This document shows positions 21,565 to 32,589 of a stretch of DNA of 64,000 nucleotides, in pieces. Under the pieces are notes generated by a model. The model worked only from the letters and a program-made list of their open reading frames with translations, was not told the origin of the DNA and did not search any database. The translations under genes and the position numbers were made by a program. Position 1 is the first letter of the stretch. Each line of letters begins with the position of its first letter. Location of the stretch: the NCBI GenBank assembly GCA_944472155.2, contig OX235272.1, positions 8,850,354 to 8,914,353 on the forward strand, in the 5' to 3' direction. This DNA is from Trichobilharzia szidati (Eukaryota > Platyhelminthes > Trematoda > Strigeidida > Schistosomatidae).

Positions 21565-21720
21565 TAATAATACTAAAGATGAAGGTTTAAACGACGTTTA
21601 GACGTGTATATCAGTCTGTTTAAGAAAACACATTCAGCCTTCTTCAGAGTCAATGGTATCTCTGTCTTATACATGTTCTAACCTGATAGATGCTTTCAAA
21701 TGTTGATTTGATGAAATTTG
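21565..21720 (-). mobile_element. Penelope-like terminal repeat fragment
   Basis: The reverse complement contains CTCTGAAGAAGGCTGAATG and CGTCTAAACGTCG, the spaced words found at PLE ends beside minimal hammerheads. No coding part is present. Confidence 0.4.
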
Positions 21721-21821
21721 ATTTGATTTGATTGGTTATAGGATTTCATCCTGATGAGCTGATATCAGTTAGAGAGAGAGAGATAGAGAGGGAGAACTAT
21801 TGGTAAACTAACTAGAGAGTA

Positions 21822-22629
21822 TTAGATAGTCGGAGATAATCGGCTATAGGAAGCCCTAACTGCATCTAGGTTTCGTGCTGGTTGGCAATCACCAGTAGTC
21901 AGTCAGCAGGGCATAGTATCTTCAATCTTGAAGGAGCTTACTCGTGCCCCTTATGAGATTCGAACCCACCCACCTCACCCAGTGAGTGCTACAGTCAGAG
22001 ACGTTACCACTGAGCAGGTATTCGGGCTGGCTCGCGATTCACCTCCTGTAGGACTGGATTGAATACTTTGATCGGATACTGCGTCGGTGGCACAGCGGTT
22101 AGGACTCTCGCCGACCATGAAAATGGTCTGCGGTTTGAAACCCGACCGACGCATACCCGATATCAATGGTTGGCCTGCGAAATTTGGGCTACCGATATCA
22201 CATGCTGAAGATTTCATACTTTTATCAAAAATACTATATGGAGTCAAGCTATAATAAAATAATAAATAAATAAATAACTAGTGTAATGTGTCTAGTCCAT
22301 CCTTTGGTGCAGACTGAATTCTACCAGTCAGGTTTGTAATGTAGAATCTCAGAAGGAGGGACATGAGTTCCTTCAAGGCGGTTGCAGATATGCCTTGCTG
22401 ACTGACTGGTGAGTGCCAACTAGCACGAAACGTAGGTGCAGGTAGGGCTTCCTGCGGCCGATTGCCTCCACCCATCTAATATCATCAAATCAATGTGCAC
22501 CGTGATGGCGAGCCACCTAGCGGTATGGTGGCCACATTGCAAACTTGACTGACTGATAAAATTCAGTCTGCACCAAAAAGAAAGGACTAGACACACTACA
22601 CTAGTTACTGACTAGCGTTCAATCAAATC
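21822..22629. mobile_element. F-family SINE foldback with a D-family SINE inside, 12-bp target duplication
   Basis: A minus F copy (21822-about 22075) has a tRNA-like head (reverse complement of GCTCAGTGGTAAC A box and GGGTTCGAATCTC B box, 21955-22020). A D-family SINE (22078-22267, plus) follows, then an F minus tail (22275-22338) and an F plus copy (22339-22629). The insertion starts and ends exactly at F termini next to the duplicated AACTAGAGAGTA. Confidence 0.75.
22078..22267 (+). mobile_element. D-family tRNA-headed SINE, tail shared with CR1 LINE
   Basis: The head is GCGTCGGTGGCACAGCGGTTAGGAC (A box) and GGTTTGAAACCC (B box). The body is GATATCAATGGTTGGCCTGCGAAATTTGGGC. The tail is GCTGAAGATTTCATACTTTTATCAAAAATACTATATGGAGTCAAGC, then TAAA repeats. 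The tail matches the CR1 3' end (compare 25935-25990, minus). Confidence 0.8.
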
Positions 22630-22921
22630 AACTAGAGAGTACTGGACAGCTAGATTTTGCGTTCTTCTAGTACCCTGGACTCCTCATCAGAATTCACCCA
22701 TAGTGTGCAGTTCGAACCTAGGACCTTCCAATTACAAGGCGAGCTAGCTCGTAACACACGCACACCATTAAGCCACTGAGACCTGATCCAATGGTCAGCC
22801 TAACGAATTCCAAATTCCACCTGCCAATTCACGCACGATTTAGCGCGACTGGCACTAGCCAACGCGACTTCCTTTACCCCACTACCTATCACTACTTCTC
22901 GCTATAATCCAGGTAACTACC

Positions 22922-22923
<2 letters not shown>

Positions 22924-22963
<40 letters not shown>

Positions 22964-22972
22964 TATCTGTAT
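22924..22972. repeat. TA dinucleotide microsatellite
   Basis: A long alternating TA run; likely length-polymorphic. Confidence 0.9.
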
Positions 22973-23084
22973 ACATTTTATAAGGTTGATTTTTGAGTTA
23001 ATTTAATTGATTAAGTCTTTAGAATGATGAAGGTTAATTATTTATCATTAGTAATATTATTGTTATTCTCCTTAGTTCCGAGAT

Positions 23085-23310
23085 GTGCGTTGGTGGTTCG
23101 GCGATAAAACGTTGACCAATCACGCACGTGGTCCGGAGTTCGATTCTCGGCCGAAGCACACCGAAACCTCGTTAATTCGGTGATAAGGCCAGTAAAGAGT
23201 GAAAGTTGGGCGTGATGGTAGTAACCCCACCTCGTAAAAATTGAAACTACTACTAATACCGAGAATTCGGAGCTGAAGCTTGAAGCCCTCCCTATGTTCC
23301 GCTGGGGAAG
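23085..23310 (+). mobile_element. E-family tRNA-headed SINE
   Basis: The head is GTGCGTTGGTGGTTCGGCGATAAAACG and GGAGTTCGATTCTCGG (B box near 23134). The body is GGCCAGTAAAGAGTGAAAGTTGGGCGTGA. The 3' tail GAAGCCCTCCCTATGTTCCGCTGGGGAAG resembles the RTE-1 3' end. A full-length plus copy. Confidence 0.75.
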
Positions 23311-23389
23311 TACAGGAATACATAAATTCCCAGTAGAACAGATATACTGCCATTTCATCCTGTAGTCTGCAGTTTTCGTTTCAGCTAAC

Positions 23390-23950
23390 TCTATGAATGA
23401 ACAGCCAGCCGGCTGGTTATGGTCTGAAGGCAGCAAAACCCATTTCTGTATTCTACCATACACAGTTGACCGTAAAACTTCCTTGAGACAAGCACACAGT
23501 CATGAAACCCTCCAAAGATACAAGAAAAAGATGATTATTCGTTACTGGAATCTATGTGTGACTCTACTCAGAAATAATAATAATAATAACATTTAGAGAA
23601 CCATTGAAAACCAGGGAGTACTGGATAGCTGTTTCATCCTAGTTTGGGAATCATCGTAAGTACGCACCCACCACCAGAGTTCGAACCCAGGACCTTCCGG
23701 TTACAAGGCAAGCTCGCATACCATTCAGTCACTGGGACCTTGATTCCATGGCTCATGGATAGACCTCACTGTTCACAACTTCTCACTAGAACTAACTCCA
23801 GGAAACTCCGTCGTCTAGCCAGTATTCGCTAGCGAGCAACATAACTAACCCTTACAAACCAAACTGTAGAAAATAATAATCACGTCGAAAACTCAAAATC
23901 ACCGTTAGGCAGCTAGATATACAGTTCAGTCTAAGTACTCAAAATGAGTA
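23390..23950 (+). repeat. Unclassified dispersed repeat J (partner 53870-54135), split by a B-family SINE
   Basis: Shared words with 53870-54135 include ACTTCCTTGAGA, AAGATACAAGAAAAAGATGA/AAGACACAGGAAAAAGATGA, ATTCGTTACTGGAATCTATGTGTGACTCTACTC and GGCAGCTAGATATACAGT..AGTCTAAGTAC. A minus B copy (about 23597-23875) interrupts it, apparently between short AAATAATAAT repeats. I cannot name the family; a LINE or LTR internal region is possible. Confidence 0.6.
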
Positions 23951-24545
23951 CTTAGAATCAAGAAGAATATTTCCAAGATGGGTGAGATCATAAAAACCTT
24001 TGTCCACAAGAATTACACACACATACACTAATGCTTTCTGCAGACAATCCAAGGTTAAGAATGACCTCCCCTAACTCATACAAATCCATATCGTAAAACA
24101 ACACATTATCAATGTATACACGGGCACAGTGAGAAGTATTCAAATTAAAGATTAATCAGGGAGAGACAGTGAAAAATAATAAATGGGTAAATACAACGTG
24201 TGATATATGCAAATGTCACGACAATGATATACAGTCAGTCTTGCAGAAAGAAATGATGGAGAAAATTTGTAGCTCAGGTGGATGATTTTCATGTAGTTGT
24301 GTGTTCTCTGAGTAAGCTAGCTGGATGGTTTATTTGCAGAGCTTTCAAATTGAAGTATGCGTTGAAGATTTTGTCTAGTAGGGCGATGAGAAAGCTTCAC
24401 AAATAAACCAGCCAGCTAGCTCAGAGTTGCTCAAAGTTATATGAAACACCCAAATAAGTATAAATATTACTGTGATTAGATCTTTCCGGGGGCGTGGGGG
24501 TGGGGCGAGGGTATTTTCCAAACAATTTTTCCGTTACACACGATT
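23951..24545. other. No gene seen
   Basis: Moderately A+T-rich sequence. Around 24300-24430 there is an inverted pair (AAGCTAGCTGGATGGTTTATTTG and AAATAAACCAGCCAGCTAGCT), arms about 22 bp, loop about 80 bp. Confidence 0.4.
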
Positions 24546-24549
24546 GCCC

Positions 24550-24690
24550 CAAAACCCGTCATCTCCACCTCACCATCACGCAATCTCCTCCATGTCATAC
24601 TCCTCATTCGGATCCATCTCAAGAGCCTGCTTGTCGTGTGAAGTCACTCAGCGGTCTCCTCATCAGTGTGTGTCCAATCCAGGACACACA
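24550..24690 (-). mobile_element. RTE-1 LINE 3'-region fragment
   Basis: ACGCAATCTCCTCCATGTCATACTCCTCATTCGGATCCATCTC and GGTCTCCTCATCAGTGTGTGTCCAATCCA correspond to the antisense RTE-1 C-terminal region (compare 40075-40160). Confidence 0.45.
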
Positions 24691-24819
24691 GGACAACTGA
24701 TCTTCAGCTTGGAACTAGTGAAGATTTAAAGCCTGTTGGAATAAATAAATAAATAAGTAAATGGGTCAAAATGGACGGAGAAACTGTGTTTCACACAGCC
24801 CATTGTTTTATACATATAG

Positions 24820-25155
24820 TGACCAGTAGGGTACATCAGGTTGAAGGTGAGGCAGTAACTCATCGAAGACGACATTGCGAAATGGTCGTGCCATGTCATT
24901 AATTGGTTGGTAGAAGTTAGAATTCATGGGCTGGCCATTGAACCGGGTCCCAGTGGCTTAATCGTCTACAAGCTAGTTTGCCTTGTAACCAGAAGGTCCT
25001 GGTTTCGAACTGTGTTGGCGGGTGCACACTGGTGAAGAGTCCCAAGCACTAGGCTGACGAAACAGCTGGCTGACCAGTACTCCCAGCCGGTTTTCCAATG
25101 GTTCTCTAACCGATTTCAACTCATCATGAAATCCTACTACCAATCAATTCATAGT
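24820..25155 (+). mobile_element. B-family SINE, long plus-strand copy
   Basis: Upstream unit segment, tRNA-like head (GGGTCCCAGTGGCTTAATCGTCTAC; B box GGTTTCGAACTG near 25010), ribozyme block and tail. The core reads GTGAAGA (C3 to G). Stem II GTCCC..GGCT is weakened. A complete but probably inactive copy. Confidence 0.7.
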
Positions 25156-25726
25156 GTTAATTTGTTTTATTCAATATGTGGCGGCCTTTTTAAAACGGCA
25201 ACTCTAGACTATAGTGAAACTAACTAATAAACGGATTTATCGCTTTGATTAGCCAATCAGATAAGGCCGTAGTATATAGGCGGTATTATGGATGCCATGC
25301 AGGTTTCATCCAAATTTAGTATTCAAATACTGTTTGGAATAATAGACTCATAGGAAGGCAGAAGATATGCAGGTGTGGAAGAGTAATTAATACATTTACA
25401 AAGACACACAGACTCTATTAAGTGATTTGTGTACAGATGCCCAGACTGTCGAGGAGGATAATTTGTTCGTTGGTTAATAAATGCTGTAGGTACTTTCTTC
25501 GCCAAGTCGAAGTTACTTTGACGAAAATTTTCATGACGTCTTAAAGTGACTGGTAACAGCGATGGTATTCGAAATAAAATACTCACAGATGTTTGAAGTG
25601 CAGTGGTTTCAGTACTACGGAGATATAACTTGATGGAAAATGAACAATATGGATGAAACTGTACCGTGATGGAAAGGAAATATAATCGCGGTAGACTGAA
25701 TGCCAATCAGTAATGGATTTTAAGAT

Positions 25727-27100
25727 TATATGACATCACATTGTGAAAATGATGCATCCAGACAATACCTAACTGTAGCATGAATGTTTTCTTACCAATA
25801 ATCCAACCTTCAGTCTTACCTGGTACAAACATACACACAGATCAATGGAGTAGTTACAACCAACTCTCATCCCTGGATCACATTCACAATGTCTTCAATC
25901 GTACAGATGACTTTGGTAATTTATATATAATAATAATAATGGCTTTATTCCAAACAGTATTTGTGGTACAGGTATGGAATTTTCAGCGTTCATTACAATA
26001 TTGCATCTGATTACCTCATAAATTTTATAAGGATTTAAAAATATAAAGCAACAACAAACAAAAAGAAAAAAGAGAAATAAAAGAAATAAAAAAGAACAGC
26101 ATTGCATTCACATATTTAAACAATGCACCACAGGATATGGTATATAAAGTTGGTCTGTAATGGAATATATGAGCAACAATATAGTAGTAACAAAGAAAGG
26201 AGAACAAAAGCTAATGGGAACTATTTGTTAGAGTGCCGCAGTAAGTTGATCGTGTCATACCTAACGGATTTCTCATCACATAACAGCTGTGCCAGATAAG
26301 GTATTGTGGAGTTTTTGTACTTGGTAGTCCTGGCATATAGCCTCCTATAGTTGCTTCTAGTTCTACCAGATGAAATGCAAGGAGAGAGCTGCGTATGGAG
26401 AGGGTGTCCGGGGTCAGACAATATAGTATTCACTAGTTTCTTACATGACATTATATGTCTATCCACAATGGTGTTAACCAGTTGATTTAACGAAATCCCA
26501 CTTGCCCTACTGACAGCATTTAGTGCCCTACGCAGCAAAGCAAAGTCTTTCTTAAATAGTCAAGGAAAGATTAATGGGGAGCAGTAAAGAGGGATGGGTA
26601 GAATACAAGAGTTGACAAACTGAGAAAGCAAAGACTGCTTTATACCAGACTGCCTAAACTTCCTAACGTAGAACGTTAAGCGAAACATCTTTCTAGTCAC
26701 TAGCAAGATGTGAGAGGACCAGGAAAGATCGGAGGAAATACTCAGTCCAAGGTACTTGACATTTATATGTCCAAACCAAGTTCAATTTTAACAGTCTGAA
26801 AAAATTTAGGCATTGGGTATATGATATTCATTAAAATAAAGGTTTTTTGTATTTCCCAATGAGTGACTTTGGTAATTCTTTCCAATGGGAATCACACAAA
26901 TCCCATAGAAAGTTTATGGAGTCAGTTAAAAAAAGGGGATCAGAGTGGTGAATTGGTCAAGAAACATGATACTTTACAATTATCTGGAGGAATTCATGTA
27001 TATAAATCGGTTTGGCCTATCCATGAGGATTTCAATGAGAAATTGGGAGGTTTTCTTGAATTACTGCACTTCTTTTCTACAAATATTTTTTTCTAAATTA
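25727..27100 (+). pseudogene. Merlin-type (IS1016-like) DNA transposase, split by a CR1 insertion
   Basis: Before the insertion, LPIIQPSVLPGTNIHTDQWSSYNQLSSLDHIHNVFNRTDDFGN (25783-25921) has the catalytic Asp context IHTDQW and the YN-His region. After it, in another frame, come NGNHTNPIESLWSQLKK (near 26883-26933), the HTN-IE-LW-LK motif with the third acidic residue, and YNYLEEFMYINRF (near 26970). Merlin transposons are known in schistosomes. The frame is broken at least twice and by the CR1, so it is dead. The N-terminal part is not readable. Imperfect inverted ends may lie near 25180 and 27175 (both with a GCG..CC..AAAACGG core), but this is weak. Confidence 0.82.
25908..26877 (-). mobile_element. 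5'-truncated CR1-type LINE with 14-bp target duplication
   Basis: TGACTTTGGTAATT occurs at 25908-25921 and 26864-26877 and bounds 942 bp. The minus strand carries the CR1 3' UTR (GGAATAAAGCC with TTA repeats at 25929-25940) and the C-terminus of the reverse transcriptase ORF: RALNAVSRASGISLNQLVNTIVDRHIMSCKKLVNTILSDPGHPLHTQLSPC...YKNSTIPYLAQLLCDEKSVR (26538-26221). The upstream part (FLNSCILPIPLYCSPL-like) is in other frames. It lies inside the Merlin transposase gene, so it is younger than that copy. Confidence 0.9.
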
Positions 27101-27479
27101 CGTGCTTTTACCTTAGACTCATGTGATTGGTCGACAGATATTCCTCAAGGTTATTATTAGGTTGTTCCGTTTTGGGTCGCTAACTGCTTAGAATTACCTA
27201 GAGAACTTAATGTCTGGAGCCTCGAAGTCTACTTGGAATCCAAGGGATGAAGGAGAAACCAAGTAGCCATTGCCAAGTAATGCCGTACAGGTTAAACAAC
27301 TTAACTTCTCACAATTTGGTTGCGTATGTGTGTGGACGCGCACGGGCTTTTCTGTACTGTTACTGACAGGCAAGATATTTTTTTGCCTACTGTCTAGTGA
27401 TATTTTACAACCCATTTTTACCTGTATGTATTCACTGTTTCTGCCTGTTATCGATAGGATATCCAAGGTCATTCAGTTA

Positions 27480-28830
27480 CACCATTAGTCCTAAATCTTG
27501 TGACGAATGTTCTGTGAAAACGAAAAACAACCATTGAATTTTCTCATCGACCCAAACACCAGGACGAATATATACATATACTCATTTATCATTCCTCCAT
27601 TTTTCAAGAAAAAATGATTAATTGTTTTCTAAAGAAAAAGAAACACATCATGCTAGTTTCAACTAAAAAACAAATTTTTCATCATTGTCATATTAACGAT
27701 GATTGGTTGAAACGTATATCCCACCCACCTCCACAATACAGTTGACAGAATCTCAATGAACCAATCATTTACGCGGAAAAAGTATAACATACTAGTTAAC
27801 GCTTATTAGTCCGCTCTATCAACCAATCAGTGTATAGATTAGGTATTTGAGGTCTTTGAATTCTGATTGGTTGAACGGAAGTCGGTTGTATGTTTAAACC
27901 AACCGGAAATATCCAATCTGAAATGCATGATTTCAACTGCCTGCTTGGTTGTTTGTCTGTCTACACCTATTGGCTTTTTTATATGCATATATATATTTCT
28001 ACCCTTTGTAAATCTTTCTATCCACCCCCTTGCATATATCAAAATTTAGACAGTTTGACAGGTCGTTTTATCCACACACACACGCACACACACACTTACA
28101 CATACGTACAATCACAGGCGTTCTAGCACAGTCAGTATTCATGCGATAAATTTCTGACAGTTTTTGACAGTTTGACGGCACTCTTCTCACAGCAAGCAGT
28201 ATACGTACTCTCTCTCTATCTGACTTGTTATTTATCTCGTTAAGAACTCTGCGTGACTCTATCTATCTTTGTCTCTATCTATAATGAAGGCGACTGACAT
28301 GGGCAACCTTAGATGGCCTTCAAATAATATATTGACAGATTTATCATAATTTAGGTGATAAATTCAACAAAAATATTTATCCTATTTTGGAATTTGGACA
28401 TTCTGATATTCCTAATCGATTGATTGATTGATTGATCGACTGATCACGTTCAAGTACTTATTGGTGATTGTTTACCTTTCTGCGTACATCTACCCATCGA
28501 TACAACACACTTCTTTCCTTCCATTACAAAAAAATCATTAATCGATCGATTCATCCAGCCATCCATCAATTATCAGGAAATACAATCTCACATAGATAAA
28601 AAAGAAACTCTTCAGTGGATTTATAGTACTCATTACTATTCAATGCATCGAAGTTATTGTGAATATCCAACTTTTTTGATAACATTCTATATTCAATATT
28701 GATTTGGGATATATATTGATCTATCTATTTATCTATAACTACATACACATACATCTATACATCCTGTATTGTATTTCACCTATTCTTGGAATTACGTGAA
28801 TAACAACAACTACAACAACAACAGAAAAAT
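27480..28830. other. Repeat-poor non-coding stretch, possible promoter and 5' UTR
   Basis: No transposon family is recognised, which is unusual here. It contains a CCAAT-box cluster (27702-27870), a CA-rich microsatellite (28071-28100) and ATTGA repeats (28418-28440). It leads to the candidate first exon at 28837. Confidence 0.45.
27702..27870 (+). promoter_or_regulatory. Cluster of four CCAAT/ATTGG boxes, candidate promoter
   Basis: ATTGG at 27702-27706, CCAAT at 27761-27765 and 27823-27827, ATTGG at 27866-27870. All share the extended context AACCAATCA or its complement, the NF-Y type of site. The last two form an inverted pair (CAACCAATCAG / CTGATTGGTTG). Spacing is roughly 60, 60 and 43 bp. 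Promoter function is an inference. Confidence 0.4.
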
Positions 28831-28836
28831 CAATAA

Positions 28837-28863
28837 ATGAACTCAAGTAATAAACCCCAACAA
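28837..28863 (+). CDS. Candidate first coding exon (MNSSNKPQQ) ending at a GTAAGT donor
   Basis: ATG at 28837 has A at -3 (AATAAATGA). An in-frame TAA lies immediately upstream, so translation could only begin here. Nine codons follow and the exon would end in CAA followed by GTAAGT (28864-28869), a consensus donor. The split is phase 0, which matches the phase-0 acceptor of the large exon at 62341, and the Asn/Ser-rich start fits it in composition. Such a short match can arise by chance, and a 33-kb gap would have to be intron or hold further exons not recognised. Without transcript data this is tentative. Confidence 0.28.
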
Positions 28864-28869
28864 GTAAGT

Positions 28870-29810
28870 TCTTTTAATTTTTGCTTATTATGAAAAAAAG
28901 GGCTTACTCTGTTTTGTAGATTGATTGATGTTCTCTAGGTTTTAGTATTTGATGGTAAATGTATCGCCACCCCTGGTGCATGATGGCAACATGATCATCA
29001 GTAATATACCGACGTGAGAGAGGGATAAAACATCTAAATTTGTATATGTGTGACCCCCCTAAAGAAACTTTTGCGTATATATGTCATTTAGATTAGTTCC
29101 TCTGAGCTTGCCTGATCTATTGATAAGTCAGAATAACAATGACTAATAAGGCTACTGAGTAGCTATCGCTGCTCCTAGTGAAATGATAAAACTTCAAGTC
29201 CTGAGACGTAGGGTTGCTCATCTTAAGCCCAAACTGCCCTCCCCTTCTGGGCTTACTACATTCACAGTAAACCTGAGAAGATTCAGGAATACATTGACTG
29301 GAATTCGAATCCAGACCCATTGATTGATTACTGATTCAGAATATTGAAATTGCAGCGGTTGTATCACATATTGTGTAATCTTCAGGTTAACAAGGTACCT
29401 TCTAGACACCAAAATACACTTAGGTATAAAATAAATCGATCAATACTAGTTTGTCTTTGAGTCCTTAAGCTGTTATTTTTAATTTTTGTTTTGACTAGCC
29501 TAGAATACGCTGAAACAGGCTTTGACGCAACTCATACCTCACTGTGCTTACTTTAGCTTCTATATGCAGTTATAGTATCATTAATTTTGATATAATCATA
29601 ATGGTTCACAGCCTGAGACCTACTAATTAAGTAAATCATTGACTTGATATTAGTTAATATAAATCATTTTTTCGACTAGTGATTACATGTTACGTAATAA
29701 CAGAGTGATTCTTCAAATCTCAAAATATACCCAATGCTGACAACTTCATTTTTAAGCAACTGTACAGTAGTTCTACTTATTTATATTACGAGAAAACGGC
29801 TGAGCAACGT
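28870..29810. other. No gene seen
   Basis: A tRNA-like B box in antisense (GGAATTCGAATCCAG, 29301-29315) hints at an old SINE at about 29150-29420, not assigned to a family. The rest is unremarkable A+T-rich sequence. Confidence 0.35.
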
Positions 29811-29814
29811 CAGT

Positions 29815-30250
29815 CGTCTCCTTGTTTGTCCTATTCCCTGTGATCCTCGTCATCAGCTGGGTTTCATTGCCTCCTCAAATGATCTCCTCCGTGTCACTCT
29901 CACACCCACGTGCAACTTATCACTTCCCTTTCGAGCGATGGCTTGACTTGTGTAATATGACCCAATGGTCTCCTCAGTGGCATGTGTCAAACATGCAACT
30001 CCATGTTCTTTGGAATATTTATTGAGCTATAGGTTCTTGGTTTGGTTGGTTGGTTGGTTTTTTCCCCACAGTTTATTGCTGTTTATTCGTTTTTGGCTGA
30101 CTGACTATCTGGTCTTCAGTAGTGGAGCTAGCGAAGTGGGCAGTTGTTGATAAAAGTCACTCGAATAGCGTGTTAGAAATTCTTTTTGCATGGCACGCTG
30201 GTCAAATTTCTAATCCACATAGAAGAAGCAGAAGTAACCGACTGACTGAC
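29815..30250 (-). mobile_element. RTE-1 LINE 3'-region, decayed
   Basis: Antisense RTE-1 words in order: CTATTCCCTGTGATCCTCGTCATCAGCTGG, GATCTCCTCCGTGTCACTCTCACACCCACG, CGAGCGATGGCTTGAC, TGGTCTCCTCAGTGG, GGTTCTTGGTTTGGTTGG, GGAGCTAGCGAAGTGGGCAG, then CCGACTGACTGAC. It runs parallel to the better copy at 60520-61016. No reading frame is left. Confidence 0.65.
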
Positions 30251-30499
30251 AGATTTACATTTTTGTGTTTTACAAATCTGAATCTGGTTCTTTAGTCTGA
30301 GTGCGATAGTCTTCCAAACTTATTTCAGAGAGTAATGAAGGTTTGTCTTATCTTTCCTTATCTTATGACTTATTAAATATGAAGTCAATGAAAGAGATGT
30401 TTCTTAGTGAATTAGTGTTGTTTTCTCCCTGAGGAGCTAGTTGGTGATTAAGTTACGAAGCTTTCGCCGTCCCCCTTCAACTCAGGTTTTAGTCTGTGA

Positions 30500-31320
30500 A
30501 ATGAACTCATTTAAATTCTCCATGAATAATGATCTAATTGTATCTCCTGACAACCAGTGTCTTGCGTGACTGGTTATTAATTTTTACCTCTCTATTGATC
30601 ATATTTTTTAATTGACTTGGAATTTCTAACTTTCTAACTTGTCATGTGATGATTTACTTCTATATTAGCTGGTAAATTTGGTCTACAGTAATTAATATGT
30701 TTGTTTTATCGCTGGCTGAATCACCTGATTACCAGGCTGGTAGAAAGTCCCTGACTGCATTTTTAGTGTCTCCTCTGTTTAAAATTTCGACATTCTCCAA
30801 ATCATTGAAATTGGTTCCCATAATTATCCACATGCATTGATATGAAACAGGAACATGTATCATGTCTTTTTACAGCTAATTTGTGTTCTTGGATTCTGAG
30901 TCGAAGGGGACACCCACTTTGTTGATCGATGTAATGTCTGTTACAGTTCACACAATCATTTATTTCTGTAGGTGGTATTAATTTTATCTTCTTTTTCTGT
31001 CGGGTATTTTGGTTCGCAAAATATTGATGCTTGAAGTGACTGTGCCGACTGGCTGGCTAGCTTGATATATCTATTTCAAACAGTCTAAATATTCTAGCTG
31101 TTATTTCAGAGATATTCTTTGTATATATATGGTAGGATGGATTTTCTTGTGGTCTTTGACGTTGGCTTGTTGTTGCTGGTGGTGTTGTGACTCGATTTTA
31201 AACACTTTTTGATGAAATTGTGTATGGATCTCCATTCTCTTTGAAGACGGTTAGTAGGTATTTCTCCTCCATTCTCTTTAACACCGGAATGTTACAGAAA
31301 TATTTCTCTTAGGTGAATAA
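30500..31320 (-). pseudogene. Penelope-like element, GIY-YIG endonuclease part, decayed
   Basis: Read downward from 31320: PVLKRMEEKYLLTVFKENGDPYTI, NISEITARIFRLFEIDI, then RQKKKIKLIPPTEINDCVNCNRHYID-QSGCPLRLRIQEHKLAVKRHDTCS (about 31000-30860) and HVDNYGNQFQ. The CVNCN-HYI-Q-G-PLR-RI-EH order is the GIY-YIG nuclease of PLEs, with the conserved Arg and His/Glu region visible. Several stops and shifts occur. The family differs from the 11.9-kb PLE. A GIY-YIG call from motif order alone is fairly secure; activity is excluded. Confidence 0.78.
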
Positions 31321-31324
31321 CAGT

Positions 31325-32465
31325 ATATCTAACCTAGCCTTTGAAATCATGTCACTAATATTATTACATAACATGAGCTTATAGCTTCATAAATATTTTA
31401 GGATTATGAGAGCATTGGCTTTTATCCGCTTATTATTGTATATAATTCATGTAGCCCATCTTTGCTGACCACTATTCATTTTTGAATGAGAGCTTAATGA
31501 TGCAGTTGTCCCAAAGGTCTATTTCATCAGTTTCTCGCCTCTCCCACCCCACCCCACTTCAATGCACCGCAGAAAATCTTAGTTTTCTCATGATTATTAG
31601 AGTTATAACCTACCTGGCTCTTTCTACTTCATATCGATTGCTTAATGCAAAGACCTCGTTATTACCTTGAAAAGTTTAAGCCGGTTCAGTTTACTAACCC
31701 ACCCGCCCCCCTCCCATAATAGTCAATATTCATGGATTACCATTACCATGTTTTACAGACTTCAACAGCTTTTCATCTAATAATCATAATTGTAGTACTA
31801 ATAAAATAACAGTAGTATATTAATGCACACCAATGTTATATACTACTGGCTAACTCATTAATATGAGTAGTAGTAGTAGTAGTAGTAGTAGCAGTAGTTG
31901 GATACCCCATTCATCTTACCCGACAATTCTTGCTATCCAACCAGTCAGATTGAAGAAATCCAGTCACCGGGTAGTTGTTTCCTTCGTTTTTTTATAGAGG
32001 TGCTAATCTACTCCTCACCCAGGTTTAACTCAACGAAGAGGGACAGGGAGAGAGAGAGAGAGATAGAAAGACGCAGGCGTGAATCAGTACAAATCACCTG
32101 ATATTAATTCTGGCTAACTATTTCACCGAACTGGTGAAACAAAATACATTTAAGAGTAACCAACTACTCAAATCAGTTAATTAGTAGTAGTATTAGTGGT
32201 AGTAGTAGTAGTAGTATCATGCAATTATGGTGGATCTTTCTTGACTGCCTATTTATACTATCACAAGTTTTCAAAGAAAACTGTGGTGATAAAATAATAT
32301 GATCTTGAAGGGTGAAGTGTTGATCCATTGTTGAAGTGAAATGTGCTCACTATTATATATTTTTCATACGATTGATTGGGGTTGTTGACTCTGCTAGTTA
32401 GTTAGTTAGTTAGTTAGCTGGCTAGCCAGTGGATAGAGCATAGCAACACAGATATCATCCATTGT
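31325..32465. other. No gene seen; AGT/GTA and GTTA microsatellites
   Basis: (AGT)n at 31864-31893, a second AGT/GTA tract at 32184-32216 and (GTTA)n at 32397-32418. C-rich patches occur at 31545-31555 and 31700-31715. No repeat family is identified. Confidence 0.4.
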
Positions 32466-32469
32466 ATTT

Positions 32470-32580
32470 AATAATAATAATACCTTTATATAAGCACATT
32501 CGTAGGTGTTCTTGAGCACGAGAAATTGGGTTCCTAGAGTACAACGGGAAGAGTTGAACTGATAGATACAATAAGAGGTG
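32470..32580 (-). mobile_element. LINE-like 3' terminus
   Basis: TAA repeats (32470-32481) followed by TACCTTTATATAAGCAC, in the antisense layout of the LINE tails here. The body was not recognised. Confidence 0.35.
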
Positions 32581-32589
32581 GTTAACTAG

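Larger units (their letters stand above)
21730..22923 (-). mobile_element. B-family SINE (minus) interrupted by an 808-bp F-family insertion
   Basis: The minus B tail at 21730-21821 resumes at 22630-22923 with its ribozyme remnant and tRNA head (B box GGTTCGAACTGCAC region near 22705). The interrupting block is bounded by AACTAGAGAGTA at 21810-21821 and 22630-22641. The left arm also carries a short GA repeat. Confidence 0.75.

Noticed and set aside
22079..22150. tRNA gene candidates at the A/B-box heads of SINEs (also 51385, 37520, 55735 and others)
   Set aside because: They have pol III box motifs but no consistent cloverleaf or acceptor stem and are each followed by SINE bodies; they are SINE promoters, not tRNA genes.
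25323..25706. 127-codon minus-strand frame upstream of the Merlin transposase
   Set aside because: No recognisable motif and opposite to the transposase; it may cover the transposon's non-coding or decayed 5' part, but nothing supports translation.
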